From assembly GCF_963678635.1 (NCBI RefSeq), contig NC_087062.1, positions 75,382,349 through 75,446,348 of the forward strand: a stretch of 64,000 nucleotides of DNA. Direction: 5' to 3'. Under the pieces are notes generated by a model. It was not told the DNA's origin. It was given only the letters and a program-made list of their open reading frames with translations, and made no database searches. Source of the DNA: Symsagittifera roscoffensis. Taxonomy: Eukaryota > Xenacoelomorpha > Acoela > Convolutidae. The translations under genes were made by a program, and so were the position numbers. Of this stretch, positions 10,918-20,906 are shown piece by piece; the stretch's first letter is position 1; every line of letters starts with the position of its first letter.

Positions 10918-11940
10918 AGGACATACTGAGTTACCTGTAGAGAAAGCAGCCGAGATAAAGATTCTATCCAAGAAGAACCCGGTGACATTGGATCTGTTGC
11001 TGCGCTCAAACCTGGTCCAGCAGAAACTCTCTCGCATGAACATAAACAGCATCTCATTACTGGATAACACGGTGCAAGTCACACCACAAGTGATGCGGAT
11101 GCTGGATGGATTGTTGGAGAGAGAAGTGACCAGATATGACCCCGAGTGGGCAGCAGCCATGGCATCACTGACAGTCAGCGAGAAGGTGAAGAGCATGCCG
11201 TCGAGACGACAACACAAAGAAAATGAAAGGGAGTGTAGGACTATAGTTCAGCAACTAGGATCCTCAATGCCACAAGAAGTTTCAACAAGCACTTCACACA
11301 AACGGAAAGAACAGGGTAACGATACACAAAAGAAAACCGTTACCTTTGAAGACCAGCAGAAGGATGGTGAGGAAATTGATCGAAGCCTGGAGCAAGATTA
11401 TTTGTCCGGGAGACGAACAGTGAGGAGAGCAGGCGAGTTCAGGATCAAAACTCGGGACAAGAAAGTTTGTCCGGGGAGTCTGATGTAGAAGAAAAAGTTC
11501 CTGATGAAGAACAGGACCTGGAGGATAAAATTTTGTCCCAGGGAGTTCAGATGGATGAGCAGAACGCACAGAACTGATCCGGAAAGGGAACGTGCTCCAT
11601 CGCAGATTCTTCAATTGATGACAGTTCCCGGAATTCAGGAACTGACACCTACTCAGACAGGAACTCGAGCTCAGGATCGGAACTGTCAGAGCTAGCAATC
11701 CACACACTACTAGTGGAGACTAGAGAAAGGGATCTGGACAGGGAGGTATATCAAGAACCTGCCAGTGATCGCTACCTCATACCAGGTGAAAGGGTCTTTG
11801 ACAACTCAGCAGATGATCTGGAAACAATATTGGTATGAAACCGTTCGATGAGTTTGTTGTCACAAAAAGAGGTAGTTAGGACTGATCTTCAACCGTTAGA
11901 ACACGAAACACAACCGTTGGCGAAGATTTGGTGCGTTAAG
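10892..11940 (+). pseudogene. Acidic RNase H-integrase linker, copy B
   Basis: A frame at 10982-11488 encodes the same Leu/Ser/Asn-rich then acidic linker as copy A and stays open about 168 residues, longer than in copy A. It contains the LDLLLRSNLVQQ word and a KKTVTFEDQQKDGEE word. It shifts frame after LSG near 11407, so the acidic tail is read in another phase. No enzymatic motif is seen. Confidence 0.5.
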
Positions 11941-12384
11941 ATGGAAGATGACATGCATCAGCCAGATGAATTGAATAGTCAGATGGGGGTCAAGAAGACG
12001 TACTTGAAGGCGAGATACAGACTCTCGGACCTACTAAGAGCGCAGACAAATGACCGCATAACGAGCAACCTGAAAAAATGGATCGAAAATGAAGCTCCGG
12101 ACAAAGACGATCTGCAGGAAGACAGTTACCGCATTCTGAGACAGTTTTTTATGCAGAAAGAAGGAAGATTATATCTGAACAGGGACAGAATTGTGGCTTG
12201 TAAGAGAAGAGAAAAGGACAAGGTCCTGTAAAAATATAAGGCGATAGTGTTGCCGCAACTCTATCAGACAGAACTTTTATTCAGGTCACATGATCAGATG
12301 GGCCATCAGGGAATCGACAAAGTGTACCAGAGGATCCTGAAACGCTTTGAGTGGCCTGGACAGACAACACTCATTGGACCGATT
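11941..12384 (+). pseudogene. Pre-integrase segment and half of the integrase H2C2 finger
   Basis: From ATG 11941 the frame reads EDDMHQPDELNSQ and KARYRLSDLLRAQTND to TAA at 12229-12231. Then a frame at 12247-12384 reads LPQLYQTELLFRSHDQMGHQG and KVYQRILKRFEWPG, the two-histidine half of the integrase zinc finger (H near 12289 and 12304). The expected CxxC half does not follow. Sequence switches at about 12364-12385 to unrelated bases and an inverted linker copy. Confidence 0.75.
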
Positions 12385-12505
12385 GGAATTGGATGTCTAG
12401 ACTTGTCTACCTATCTGGTCAAAAAAAGCGCTTCATAAGTTTCTTTGTCTAGAAACGAGAACCCTTCCTTAATTTCTGCCTGACTGGCTTGCTTCTGTTC
12501 CAATT
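12385..12505 (-). repeat. 121-bp inverted copy of linker sequence
   Basis: This is the reverse complement of 10797-10917 (end of RNase H/start of linker) with only a few differences. It lies between the two halves of integrase and replaces the CxxC part of the zinc finger. The two arms are 1.47 kb apart and could form a large stem. Confidence 0.92.
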
Positions 12506-13290
12506 CTTTGCCCTTGAAAGAAAAAGGCATGCGAGACATGGGTTAAGGATCAAGGAAATTGCGATTTCCCTTGCAGTCGATCGAGTCATCTGAGTTCAAC
12601 GAGGTGGTGCAGATTGATCACCAAAAGATATGCATGACAGACAGTGGTTACAATCAAGTCTTGGTCATGATAGGTCACTTCACGAAGTATGCAGAGGCCG
12701 TGCCCTGCATAACTGCCTCAGCAGAAGAGACGTGAGATCACCTAATCAATACGTGGATAGCGAGACAAGGTTTTCCAATGACGTTTCAATCGGATAAGGG
12801 AACAGCTTTCGTGAGAGAGCTTACGAAAGAGCTCATGAGACCTTCACAGGTGGCTCAAGCTCACTCCACGACATACCATCCCCCCCAGACGAATGGCTTA
12901 ATGGAAAGGCAGAATCGAACGTTAGTGTCGATGCTTAGGGTATATTGTTCCAGGTATATGACCGATTGGGACAGATATCTTCCACAGGTGATGGGAACTT
13001 ACAACAGCACGCAACACTCCACCACCGGAGTAAGTCCACACATGATGTTAACCGGACACGAGAAATATTTGCCCTTGAATTTCTTTTACCCAGATTATGA
13101 GAGGAAGAAACGTCACCACAAGTCTACGTAAGGGATGTGATTAGACGTGAACGAGAATTAAACGACTTGTGTAGACGGGACACTCAGCAGGCACAGGCAG
13201 GGCAGAGGAAAAGATTCGATAAAAAAGCAGCTGGTGCAAAAGCTTACTCGGCAGGAGATTACGTATGGGTAATTCAGAACGTTATACCAC
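12506..13290 (+). pseudogene. Integrase catalytic core
   Basis: The plus-strand frame from about 12559 reads FPLQSIESSEFNEV, QIDHQKI with the first catalytic Asp at 12616, GYNQVLVMIGHFTKYAEAVP, then FQSDKGTAF with Asp at 12793 and NGLMERQNR with Glu at 12904. All three DDE residues are kept. A TGA at 12733-12735 lies between the first two. The Asp-Glu spacing is one residue longer than the usual 35 because of an extra Pro codon in a C-run (HPPQTNG). A frameshift near 13120 precedes VRDVIRRERELNDL. Integrase would join element DNA to the host chromosome. Confidence 0.88.
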
Positions 13291-13695
13291 CGAAAGGAAC
13301 AAAAAGCTCCTAAAAAGTGGAGGGGACCCTTCATGATTACGGAAGTGCACCACGAGGGACACTTTTGTAAACTGAGTACTGGCCGAGCCGCTCACTACGA
13401 GAACATTAAGCCAAACAACCCATCGACAGAAGACTGGTGTATACCTGCAGACATGGAAGAGGGGGATTATCTGATGATGGATCCTGTTTGTGAGGTCAAT
13501 GAGAAAGGCACCAGGGGAAAGAACGATGGAAATGAGATCGTAGAGGAAGAATCAAGTCCACCACTGTACCTGGATCCCAACGAGGTGATTGAAGCAGATG
13601 AAGAAACCTTACCCTACGCGAAGGAGGACTGGCAAGACCCCGAACAAATGGAGGTCCCCAAGAATTTGGAACCAGATCTTCCGTTTAAGAAATAG
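13291..13695 (+). pseudogene. Integrase C-terminal GPY/F module and acidic tail, copy 1
   Basis: The frame from 13333 begins inside WRGPFMITEV, the GPY/F-like word typical of Gypsy integrase C-termini, then CKLSTGRAAHYENIKP. The remaining ~90 residues are acidic, with MEEGDYLMMDP and ETLPYAKEDW words, and end at TAG 13693-13695. One A fewer in an A-run near 13305 than in copy 2 changes phase. The acidic tail is of unknown use and leads toward the macro-like segment. Confidence 0.75.
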
Positions 13696-14012
13696 ACTCG
13701 ACAGAGTGACAGGACAAGACTTGCGGCGAAATACAATCCTTACGGAGAAGACTTCGTAGTAGACAGAAGTAGTGGGTCTGGAAGAAATAACTGTGTCTTA
13801 GGATATCGACATAGTCGACAATCACGATGAGGAGTGGGTCGATGACCGGTCCAAGCCCGAAGTGCAACTCGACGACGAGCAACAGCAATCCTATGAACAG
13901 GACATGACGAATCTGCGTGTCTTGGAATGGCTGAAAGAAATGACGTCGGACCCATTGGAGACCAGAGTCACGATTCAAGATGTAGATAAGAGTAGTTGAG
14001 TCATATTTTAAC
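13696..14012 (+). pseudogene. Acidic linker before the macro-like segment, copy 1
   Basis: Short frames carry acidic sequence (DDEQQQSYEQDMTNLRVLEW near 13873-13935) with interruptions. A 26-base loss near 13767 relative to copy 2 adds a frameshift. No enzyme motif is seen. Confidence 0.45.
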
Positions 14013-14450
14013 TTGCCAAATGAATACTCAAGTAGCATCATTTTGACAGATAGCGATTTCATACTCACAAATAGAACATGTGCGATAGCGATCACAGCAG
14101 ACATGAGTTTTAGGACAGCGTTAGCAGCAGATTTTAAGAGAGAATATAAAAATATAGAATTCCTTTGGAAGCAAAGACCAGGAATAGGAGGCGTAGCAGC
14201 TTTGCCTCCGGCGGCGTCACAGATACCGGGAAAGTACTTATGCTTCTTGGTGACGAGGGCCACGGAGAAGCGGCACGTGGACCCGGAAAACCTAGTCTTG
14301 TCCTTGACGAGATTGAGAGACTTCCTTGTGGAAAGGCAAGTAAAGGAGCTCTCGCTTCCAGTGTACGATCCGAACAGAGGACGACTGCATCCACGAGAGC
14401 TGTATGCACTGATACACGTAATCTTCTCTGATACTAACTTACAAGTATAA
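14013..14450 (+). pseudogene. Macro-domain-like segment, copy 1
   Basis: A 145-residue frame resembles compact macro domains of the OARD1/ALC1-like kind: a CAIAITADMSF word where a macro domain has its beta-strand plus Asp loop, AADFKREYKN, then a GKYLCFLVTRATEKRHVDPE stretch matching the RYIYYLVTK...PTYENL region, LVERQVKELSLPVYD matching the VTDLSMPRIGCG strand, and ALIHVIFSDTNLQV at the C-terminal helix and strand. The Gly-rich loop after LSLP is replaced by YDPNRGRL. Macro domains bind or hydrolyse ADP-ribose. Only TTG is present at the left edge, so it is probably the tail of the pol polyprotein and not a separate gene. A profile search would be decisive. Confidence 0.55.
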
Positions 14451-14851
14451 TTACATAAAAAGTATTATTTAAGTATAGGCTGAGTTTAGGTTGCATGCAG
14501 GAAGGCGTCACACTAAATGTGTGTTATATTATGCCATGTATTATGTTTTTAAGACCCTGGGTAAGAAGGAATAAGTGACCATGAATAACCGAATGACGAT
14601 CTTAGGAAGAGATCCAAAATTTGGACTGTCCATTCTTAGGTCGAATTCTAAAATTTAAAAAAACTGATTTTAATAAATTTTAGGATCAAAATCTTCTTAT
14701 CCAACTGTTATAAAAAAATTTTAAGACAAAAATTAATGTAAAGATGACAAATGTGATATTCGTGACCTCTTTTCTAGATCCTGATTGATCGTTTAATTAT
14801 TCACTTGATTTCAATTCATCAAACTGACAATAGAATCGAATTTGAAGGAAC
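14451..14851. other. Gap between macro-like segment and second ORF, copy 1
   Basis: About 400 AT-rich bases without a coding frame. It carries ataagtgacc and cttaggaagagatcc words and T/A runs, and lies just before the ATG at 14852. A role as leader or internal promoter of the second ORF is an inference from position only. Confidence 0.45.
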
Positions 14852-15217
14852 ATGGACAACATCAACTTGAACGAATTGATGGACCTGACAGAGGCATATG
14901 TGGGACCGATGGTAGATGCGATCGATCGTCGGCTGATGAATCGAGACTTCGCTCTGGAGGACCCAGAGGTAGTCATGTTGCTGGCCGCCTTAATAAACAT
15001 CTTGGGGCATGATAACCGTGAGGACGGCCCCACGGAAGTCTTATTGATGGCAGCATATGGAAAAAGACGAGTACTAGACCACCCGAACATGAGAGTGATG
15101 AGGTGGAGAAACGGGGCTCTCTCAGGAAGTGACTTGGCGAACGAGCCTGGATTGGGAAGCGGGAGGACCTACCAACCAGGTCAGATGCCTTTATTACCAA
15201 GCCTAGGCCTGGATTGA
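14852..15217 (+). pseudogene. Second ORF, N-terminal segment, copy 1
   Basis: The ATG at 14852 opens a 121-residue frame (DNINLNELMDLTEAYVG, a helical run to about residue 65, then RWRNGALSGSDLANEPG). It is the first ATG after the 400-base gap and keeps the same form in copy 2, so it is the likely true start of the element's second ORF. No known domain is recognised. TGA at 15215-15217 interrupts it before the coiled-coil part. Its place after pol is where env lies in some Gypsy elements, but no signal peptide or transmembrane segment is seen here. Confidence 0.6.
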
Positions 15218-15689
15218 GGAGGATGCATCAGGAAATGAACAGCGAGGCTGCCTCGTCTAGTTCATAACTGAGAGCAGCTGTGCCACCAAAGAGGTCGAGA
15301 GTAGAGGAAGAGGTTCAGACAAACGAAACTATGCAAGAGCTTAATGGGGACGATAGAAGAATTGGAGAAGACCAGAAGGGAGCTGGACGAAATGACCAAA
15401 ACCATGCTCAGTACAGAAGAAGATAGAGACATGTGGAAGAGACTGCTTGAAGATTGCAACAAGAAACAGGGTGAAGAATAAGAGCGCTTGAGGCGAGAGT
15501 ACAAAGAGCGATCGGAGCGGCTGGCGTTGACGACAGCTGTGGAAAAAGTGATACCTACAAGGAATATTCCTCGTGGGCAGTCCCAGATGGAACTTTTGAC
15601 GATTGGTCGAATGACAATCCCGGACCCGAGTGACACCCTAGGTGACCCAGTCGTGAGCAAACAGTGAGAAAAAATAAACAGCTGGACGA
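15218..15689 (+). pseudogene. Second ORF, coiled-coil segment, copy 1
   Basis: Plus-strand frames carry EELEKTRRELDEMTKTML, EEDRDMWKRLLEDCNKK and ERLRREYKERSERL, a strong heptad pattern interrupted by a TAA near 15479. The tail, TIPDPSDTLGDP, ends in TGA near 15665. A coiled coil next to an SGNH-like domain is reminiscent in layout of ORF1 proteins of some non-LTR elements, an analogy only. Confidence 0.5.
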
Positions 15690-16751
15690 TTGGTCGCTAA
15701 TAGGAATGCGACAGGTTCCGGGGTGACTGCACCCTATGGAACAATCGATGATGCGGGCAGAGTACAACTCTCCCAAGAGACGAAGACGAGAACGGGAGTT
15801 AGTGATACAACGTTACCAACAAAGAACTCTAAGGTCACAGACAGGAAAATACTAGAAATGCCGATGAAGAAAGTGTCCCGAGTGATTGACGTGCAGAAAA
15901 ACAACCAGTTGAAGTATAGCTTCACAGGAGTTCCGGATATGGATCCGAGAGCCTGCTTCAATCGATCCACTTGGAGTACAGCAAAAAACCTGCAGCAACC
16001 GCCACTTGGAACATCACATCTGATACTGGGTGACAGCTTGGTGAGAGTGCTCCAGAACTTGAGGACCTCCTGGATCACTACAGTGATGGCCTTTGCAGGT
16101 GCAACGATAGCCCAGGTATTTCGGATGATGGACCTGATGAACCCAGGGAGAATCCCTAACATAATGATCCTAATAGGGACGAACAATGTATCAAGAGGCT
16201 CAGATGAGGGAGAGGCACAATGGCAGCCGATGATGGTGTGCCTATTTACTACTCTCTGGTAGAAATTCAAGTGCGCGGTACTGACCGTCTGCACCGTACC
16301 CATGAGTACAAAAACGTTGACAGCGACAGAAAGAAGACATAATGAAGGAGTCATCAGGTGGAACAACATCCTGAGGAACCTGGCGAGTCGGAATGCTGGA
16401 CGGGTAATCCTTATCGACAGTGAACACGAGCTTAGAGCTATGGATCAGGCCATACTAACCACCGATTGGATCCTCTTTGATAGCATTGAAGGACAAGCCT
16501 GGTTGAACCGAGTCTTTCAGGAGCGACTAGATGAAATTGAAGTCGAGCTCTTTGACACGGGAGTGCTGAAGAAGGAAGAAACCACGAATGAGCCGGGAAC
16601 CTTTGTGCCCCCTATTTTAGAAACACGTTTGGGAACGGTCCCAGCCGTAACCTACAGGCGGCGAAGCTCTAGCGAGCCAGGACGAAGGACAGATGAACAA
16701 CCTTTGCGCCCCCTAACTTGGAAACACGTTTGGGAACGGTCCCAGCCGTAA
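15690..16751 (+). pseudogene. SGNH/GDSL-hydrolase-like domain, copy 1
   Basis: Two same-phase frames, 15690-16262 and 16302-16751, are separated by TAG at 16260-16262. Block I reads HLILGDSLVRVL (nucleophile Ser near 16031). Block III reads IMILIGTNNVSRGS with G-x-N. LTVCTVPM lies on the next strand. Block V reads TDWILFDSIEGQAWL, where the usual D-x-x-H ends in Leu (ctc at 16473-16475), so the catalytic His is missing. SGNH enzymes hydrolyse esters or lipids. The left edge has only TTG, so the domain belongs to the longer second ORF starting at 14852. Confidence 0.7.
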
Positions 16752-16822
16752 CCTACAGGCCGCAAAGCTCTAGCGAGCCAGGACAAAGGACATATGTACA
16801 AGATCGATTGGGGGAAGTGCCA
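16621..16822 (+). repeat. 101-bp tandem duplication in the second ORF, copy 1
   Basis: The word aaacacgtttgggaacgg occurs at 16621 and 16722, exactly 101 bases apart, and homology continues to aggac-aaggacaga. Since 101 is not a multiple of three, the second repeat is read in a different phase, which ends the SGNH frame at 16751. The same duplication is present at 20705 and 28522, so it is older than the larger duplications. Confidence 0.9.
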
Positions 16823-17290
16823 ATGAGACGAACCATCCAACCACGACGAAGATTAGGACCTGTCAATCCGATCACGGAGACGACCAGCACCTCGAGATCG
16901 GAGACAAGATCAGAGACGACGAGTACCAGCAGAGAGGAGCGACGTCCAGACAGGAGCTCTTTGATGTGGTCGAGGCCCATACCTTCTCCGTGGCATACAT
17001 ACAAACAAGATCAGATGAAAATAAACCCTCAGACAGTGATCTTTGCAGCAGATGCCATGAGGATGTTGAATGGAGCGAGATTGTCTGTCAACGGACTGTA
17101 TTCAATAACAGGCGTGGACTGGTTGATAGCCGCTGGCATAAACTTCAGCTCTACAACCGCCTTGAGATTTGCCGACTTAGAGAGACTGCCCTCAAACAAT
17201 ACAATGGGCCCAGTAAATGCAAGACCATTGCAGGATGTGAAGCTGAATCACGATGAGGTAAATAGAGAAGAAAGAACCGAAAGATTCCTG
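16752..17290 (+). pseudogene. Second ORF, post-SGNH segment, copy 1
   Basis: A frame of about 190 residues (from 16718) is Arg/Ser/Thr-rich at first (TSTSRSETRSETTSTSRE) and then has a compact part reading TVIFAADAMRMLNGARLSVN and GVDWLIAAGINFSSTTALRF. No family is recognised. The frame runs into the duplication junction at 17288-17290 and so becomes fused to integrase C-terminal sequence. Confidence 0.5.
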
Positions 17291-17753
17291 GTGCAAAAGC
17301 TTACTCGGCAGGAGATTACGTATGGGTAATTCAGAACGTTATACCACCGAAAGGAACAAAAAAGCTCCTAAAAAGTGGAGGGGACCCTTCATGATTACGG
17401 AAGTGCACCACGAGGGACACTTTTGTAAACTGAGTACTGGCCGAGCCGCTCACTACGAGAACATTAAGCCAAACAACCCATCGACAGAAGACTGGTGTAT
17501 ACCTGCAGACATGGAAGAGGGGGATTATCTGATGATGGATCCTGTTTGTGAGGTCAATGAGAAAGGCACCAGGGGAAAGAACGATGGAAATGAGATCGTA
17601 GAGGAAGAATCAAGTCCACCACTGTACCTGGATCCCAACGAGGTGATTGAAGCAGATGAAGAAACCTTACCCTACGCGAAGGAGGACTGGCAAGACCCCG
17701 AACAAATGGAGGTCCCCAAGAATTTGGAACCAGATCTTCCGTTTAAGAAATAG
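17291..17753 (+). pseudogene. Integrase C-terminal GPY/F module and acidic tail, copy 2
   Basis: The frame 17322-17753 contains KKWRGPFMITEV and the acidic tail, as in copy 1. It lacks an upstream catalytic core, because that part lies outside the duplicated block, so it is an orphan integrase tail. Confidence 0.75.
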
Positions 17754-18096
17754 ACTCGACAGAGTGACAGGACAAGACTTGAGGCAAAATACAATCCTTA
17801 CGGAGAAGACTTCGTAGTAGACAGAATGGATCTGAAGAAGATAGTGAAAGAAGTAGTGGGTCTGGAAGAAATAACTGTGTCTTAGGATATCGACATAGTC
17901 GACAATCACGATGAGGAGTGGGTCGATGACCGGTCCAAGCCCGAAGTGCAACTCGACGACGAGCAACAGCAATCCTATGAACAGGACATGACGAATCTGC
18001 GTGTCTTGGAATGGCTGAAAGAAATGACGTCGGACCCATTGGAGACCAGAGTCACGATTCAAGATGTAGATAAGAGTAGTTGAGTCATATTTTAAC
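17754..18096 (+). pseudogene. Acidic linker, copy 2
   Basis: As at 13696-14012 but with 26 extra bases (about 17827-17852) that keep a DLKKIVKEVVGLEEIT-like helical word open. This is probably the ancestral state. Confidence 0.45.
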
Positions 18097-18534
18097 TTGC
18101 CAAATGAATACTCAAGTAGCATCATATTGACAGATAGCGATTTCATACTCACAAATAGAACATGTGCGATAGCGATCACAGCAGACATGAGTTTTAGGAC
18201 AGCGTTAGCAGCAGATTTTAAGAGAGAATATAAAAATATAGAATTCCTTTGGAAGCAAAGACCAGGAATAGGAGGCGTAGCAGCTTTGCCTCCGGCGGCG
18301 TCACAGATACCGGGAAAGTACTTATGCTTCTTTGTGACGAGGGCCACGGAGAAGCGGCACGTGGACCCGGAAAACCTAGTCTTGTCCTTGACGAGATTGA
18401 GAGACTTCCTTGTGGAAAGGCAAGTAAAGGAGCTCTCGCTTCCAGTGTACGATCCGAACAGAGGACGACTGCATCCACGAGAGCTGTATGCACTGATACA
18501 CGTAATCTTCTCTGATACTAACTTACAAGTATAA
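18097..18534 (+). pseudogene. Macro-domain-like segment, copy 2
   Basis: This 145-residue frame is nearly identical to 14013-14450, with only a few base differences (one changes Leu to Phe in the CFLVTR word). It keeps the same macro-like features and the same TTG-only left edge. Confidence 0.55.
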
Positions 18535-18935
18535 TTACATAAAAAGTATTATTTAAGTATAGGCTGAGTTTAGGTTGCATGCAGGAAGGCGTCACACTAA
18601 ATGTGTGTTATATTATGTCATGTATTATGTTTTTAAGACCCTGGGTAAGAAGGAATAAGTGACCATGAATAACCGAATGACGATCTTAGGAAGAGATCCA
18701 AAATTTGGACTGTCCATTCTTAGGTCGAATTCTAAAATTTAAAAAAACTGATTTTAATAAATTTTAGGATCAAAATCTTCTTATCCAACTGTTATAAAAA
18801 ATTTTTAAGACAAAAATTAATGTAAAGATGACAAATGTGATATTCGTGACCTCTTTTCTAGATCCTGATTGATCGTTTAATTATTCACTTGATTTCAATT
18901 CATCAAACTGACAATAGAATCGAATTTGAAGGAAC
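18535..18935. other. Gap before the second ORF, copy 2
   Basis: Same 400-base AT-rich stretch as 14451-14851, with no gene seen. Confidence 0.45.
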
Positions 18936-19301
18936 ATGGACAACATCAACTTGAACGAATTGATGGACCTGACAGAGGCATATGTGGGACCGATGGTAGA
19001 TGCGATCGATCGTCGGCTGATGAATCGAGACTTCGCTCTGGAGGACCCAGAGGTAGTCATGTTGCTGGCCGCCTTAATAAACATCTTGGGGCATGATAAC
19101 CGTGAGGACGGCCCCACGGAAGTCTTATTGATGGCAGCATATGGAAAAAGACGAGTACTAGACCACCCGAACATGAGAGTGATGAGGTGGAGAAACGGGG
19201 CTCTCTCAGGAAGTGACTTGGCGAACGAGCCTGGATTGGGAAGCGGGAGGACCTACCAACCAGGTCAGATGCCTTTATTACCAAGCCTAGGCCTGGATTG
19301 A
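18936..19301 (+). pseudogene. Second ORF, N-terminal segment, copy 2
   Basis: Repeats 14852-15217 with the same ATG and the same terminal TGA, so that stop predates the duplication. Confidence 0.6.
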
Positions 19302-19773
19302 GGAGGATGCATCAGGAAATGAACAGCGAGGCTGCCTCGTCTAGTTCATAACTGAGAGCAGCTGTGCCACCAAAGAGGTCGAGAGTAGAGGAAGAGGTTC
19401 AGACAAACGAAACTATGCAAGAGCTTAATGGGGACGATAGAAGAATTGGAGAAGACCAGAAGGGAGCTGGACGAAATGACCAAAACCATGCTCAGTACAG
19501 AAGAAGATAGAGACATGTGGAAGAGACTGCTTGAAGATTGCAACAAGAAACAGGGTGAAGAATAAGAGCGCTTGGGGCGAGAGTACAAAGAGCGATCGGA
19601 GCGGCTGGCGTTGACGACAGCTGTGGAAAAAGTGATACCTACAAGGAATATTCCTCGTGGGCAGTCCCAGATGGAACTTTTGACGATTGGTCGAATGACA
19701 ATCCCGGACCCGAGTGACACCCTAGGTGACCCAGTCGTGAGCAAACAGTGAGAAAAAATAAACAGCTGGACGA
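19302..19773 (+). pseudogene. Second ORF, coiled-coil segment, copy 2
   Basis: Same heptad-rich segment and same TAA as copy 1, with a substitution near 19574 (agg to ggg). Confidence 0.5.
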
Positions 19774-20835
19774 TTGGTCGCTAATAGGAATGCGACAGGT
19801 TCCGGGGTGACTGCACCCTATGGAACAATCGATGATGCGGGCAGAGTACAACTCTCCCAAGAGACGAAGACGAGAACGGGAGTTAGTGATACAACGTTAC
19901 CAACAAAGAACTCTAAGGTCACAGACAGGAAAATACTAGAAATGCCGATGAAGAAAGTGTCCCGAGTGATTGACGTGCAGAAAAACAACCAGTTGAAGTA
20001 TAGCTTCACAGGAGTTCCGGATATGGATCCGAGAGCCTGCTTCAATCGATCCACTTGGAGTACAGCAAAAAACCTGCAGCAACCGCCACTTGGAACATCA
20101 CATCTGATACTGGGTGACAGCTTGGTGAGAGTGCTCTAGAACTTGAGGACCTCCTGGATCACTACAGTGATGGCCTTTGCAGGTGCAACGATAGCCCAGG
20201 TATTTCGGATGATGGACCTGATGAACCCAGGGAGAATCCCTAACATAATGATCCTAATAGGGACGAACAATGTATCAAGAGGCTCAGATGAGGGAGAGGC
20301 ACAATGGCAGCCGATGATGGTGTGCCTATTTACTACTCTCTGGTAGAAATTCAAGTGCGCGGTACTGACCGTCTGCACCGTACCCATGAGTACAAAAACG
20401 TTGACAGCGACAGAAAGAAGACATAATGAAGGAGTCATCAGGTGGAACAACATCCTGAGGAACCTGGCGAGTCGGAATGCTGGACGGGTAATCCTTATCG
20501 ACAGTGAACACGAGCTTAGAGCTATGGATCAGGCCATACTAACCACCGATTGGATCCTCTTTGATAGCATTGAAGGACAAGCCTGGTTGAACCGAGTCTT
20601 TCAGGAGCGACTAGATGAAATTGAAGCCGAGCTCTTTGACACGGGAGTGCTGAAGAAGGAAGAAACCACGAATGAACCGGGAACCTTTGTGCCCCCTATT
20701 TTAGAAACACGTTTGGGAACGGTCGCAGCCGTAACCTACAGGCGGCGAAGCTCTAGCGAGCCAGGACGAAGGACAGATGAACAACCTTTGCGCCCCCTAA
20801 CTTGGAAACACGTTTGGGAACGGTCCCAGCCGTAA
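19774..20835 (+). pseudogene. SGNH/GDSL-hydrolase-like domain, copy 2
   Basis: Same layout as 15690-16751, with GDS, GTNN and DWIL blocks. In addition to the shared TAG at 20344-20346, it has a private TAG at 20137-20139 just after block I. The His-to-Leu change in block V is present here too. Confidence 0.7.
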
Positions 20836-20906
20836 CCTACAGGCCGCAAAGCTCTAGCGAGCCAGGACAAAGGACAGATGTACAAGATCGATTGGGGGAA
20901 GTGCCA
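20705..20906 (+). repeat. 101-bp tandem duplication, copy 2
   Basis: The word aaacacgtttgggaacgg lies at 20705 and 20806, as in copy 1. Confidence 0.9.

Larger units (their letters stand above)
8660..12203 (+). repeat. 3.55-kb tandem duplication, copy B
   Basis: This is the second copy of 5097-8648. It differs by scattered substitutions, an inserted six bases (gaggac) near 8706, loss of one A in the A-run near 9677 and a deletion of about 15 bases near 9945. It continues into real integrase sequence, so it holds the original right side of the block. Confidence 0.93.
13230..17290 (+). repeat. About 4.06-kb tandem duplication, copy 1
   Basis: This runs from the integrase C-terminal segment (gtgcaaaagcttactcgg at about 13233) through the macro-like and SGNH-like regions. 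It repeats at 17288-21374 with very high identity. The junction at 17288-17290 joins aagattcctg to gtgcaaaagc. The two parental breakpoints share only ctg, so joining used micro-homology. Copy 1 lacks 26 bases present in copy 2 (after gacagaa near 13767). Confidence 0.94.

Noticed and set aside
13740-13955. A short minus-strand basic frame, repeated at 17743-18039
   Set aside because: Antisense to the acidic linker, with no independent support.
15262-15660. Minus-strand Ser-rich frame opposite the coiled coil
   Set aside because: Antisense shadow of charged helical sequence. It repeats in copy 2 only because the block is duplicated.
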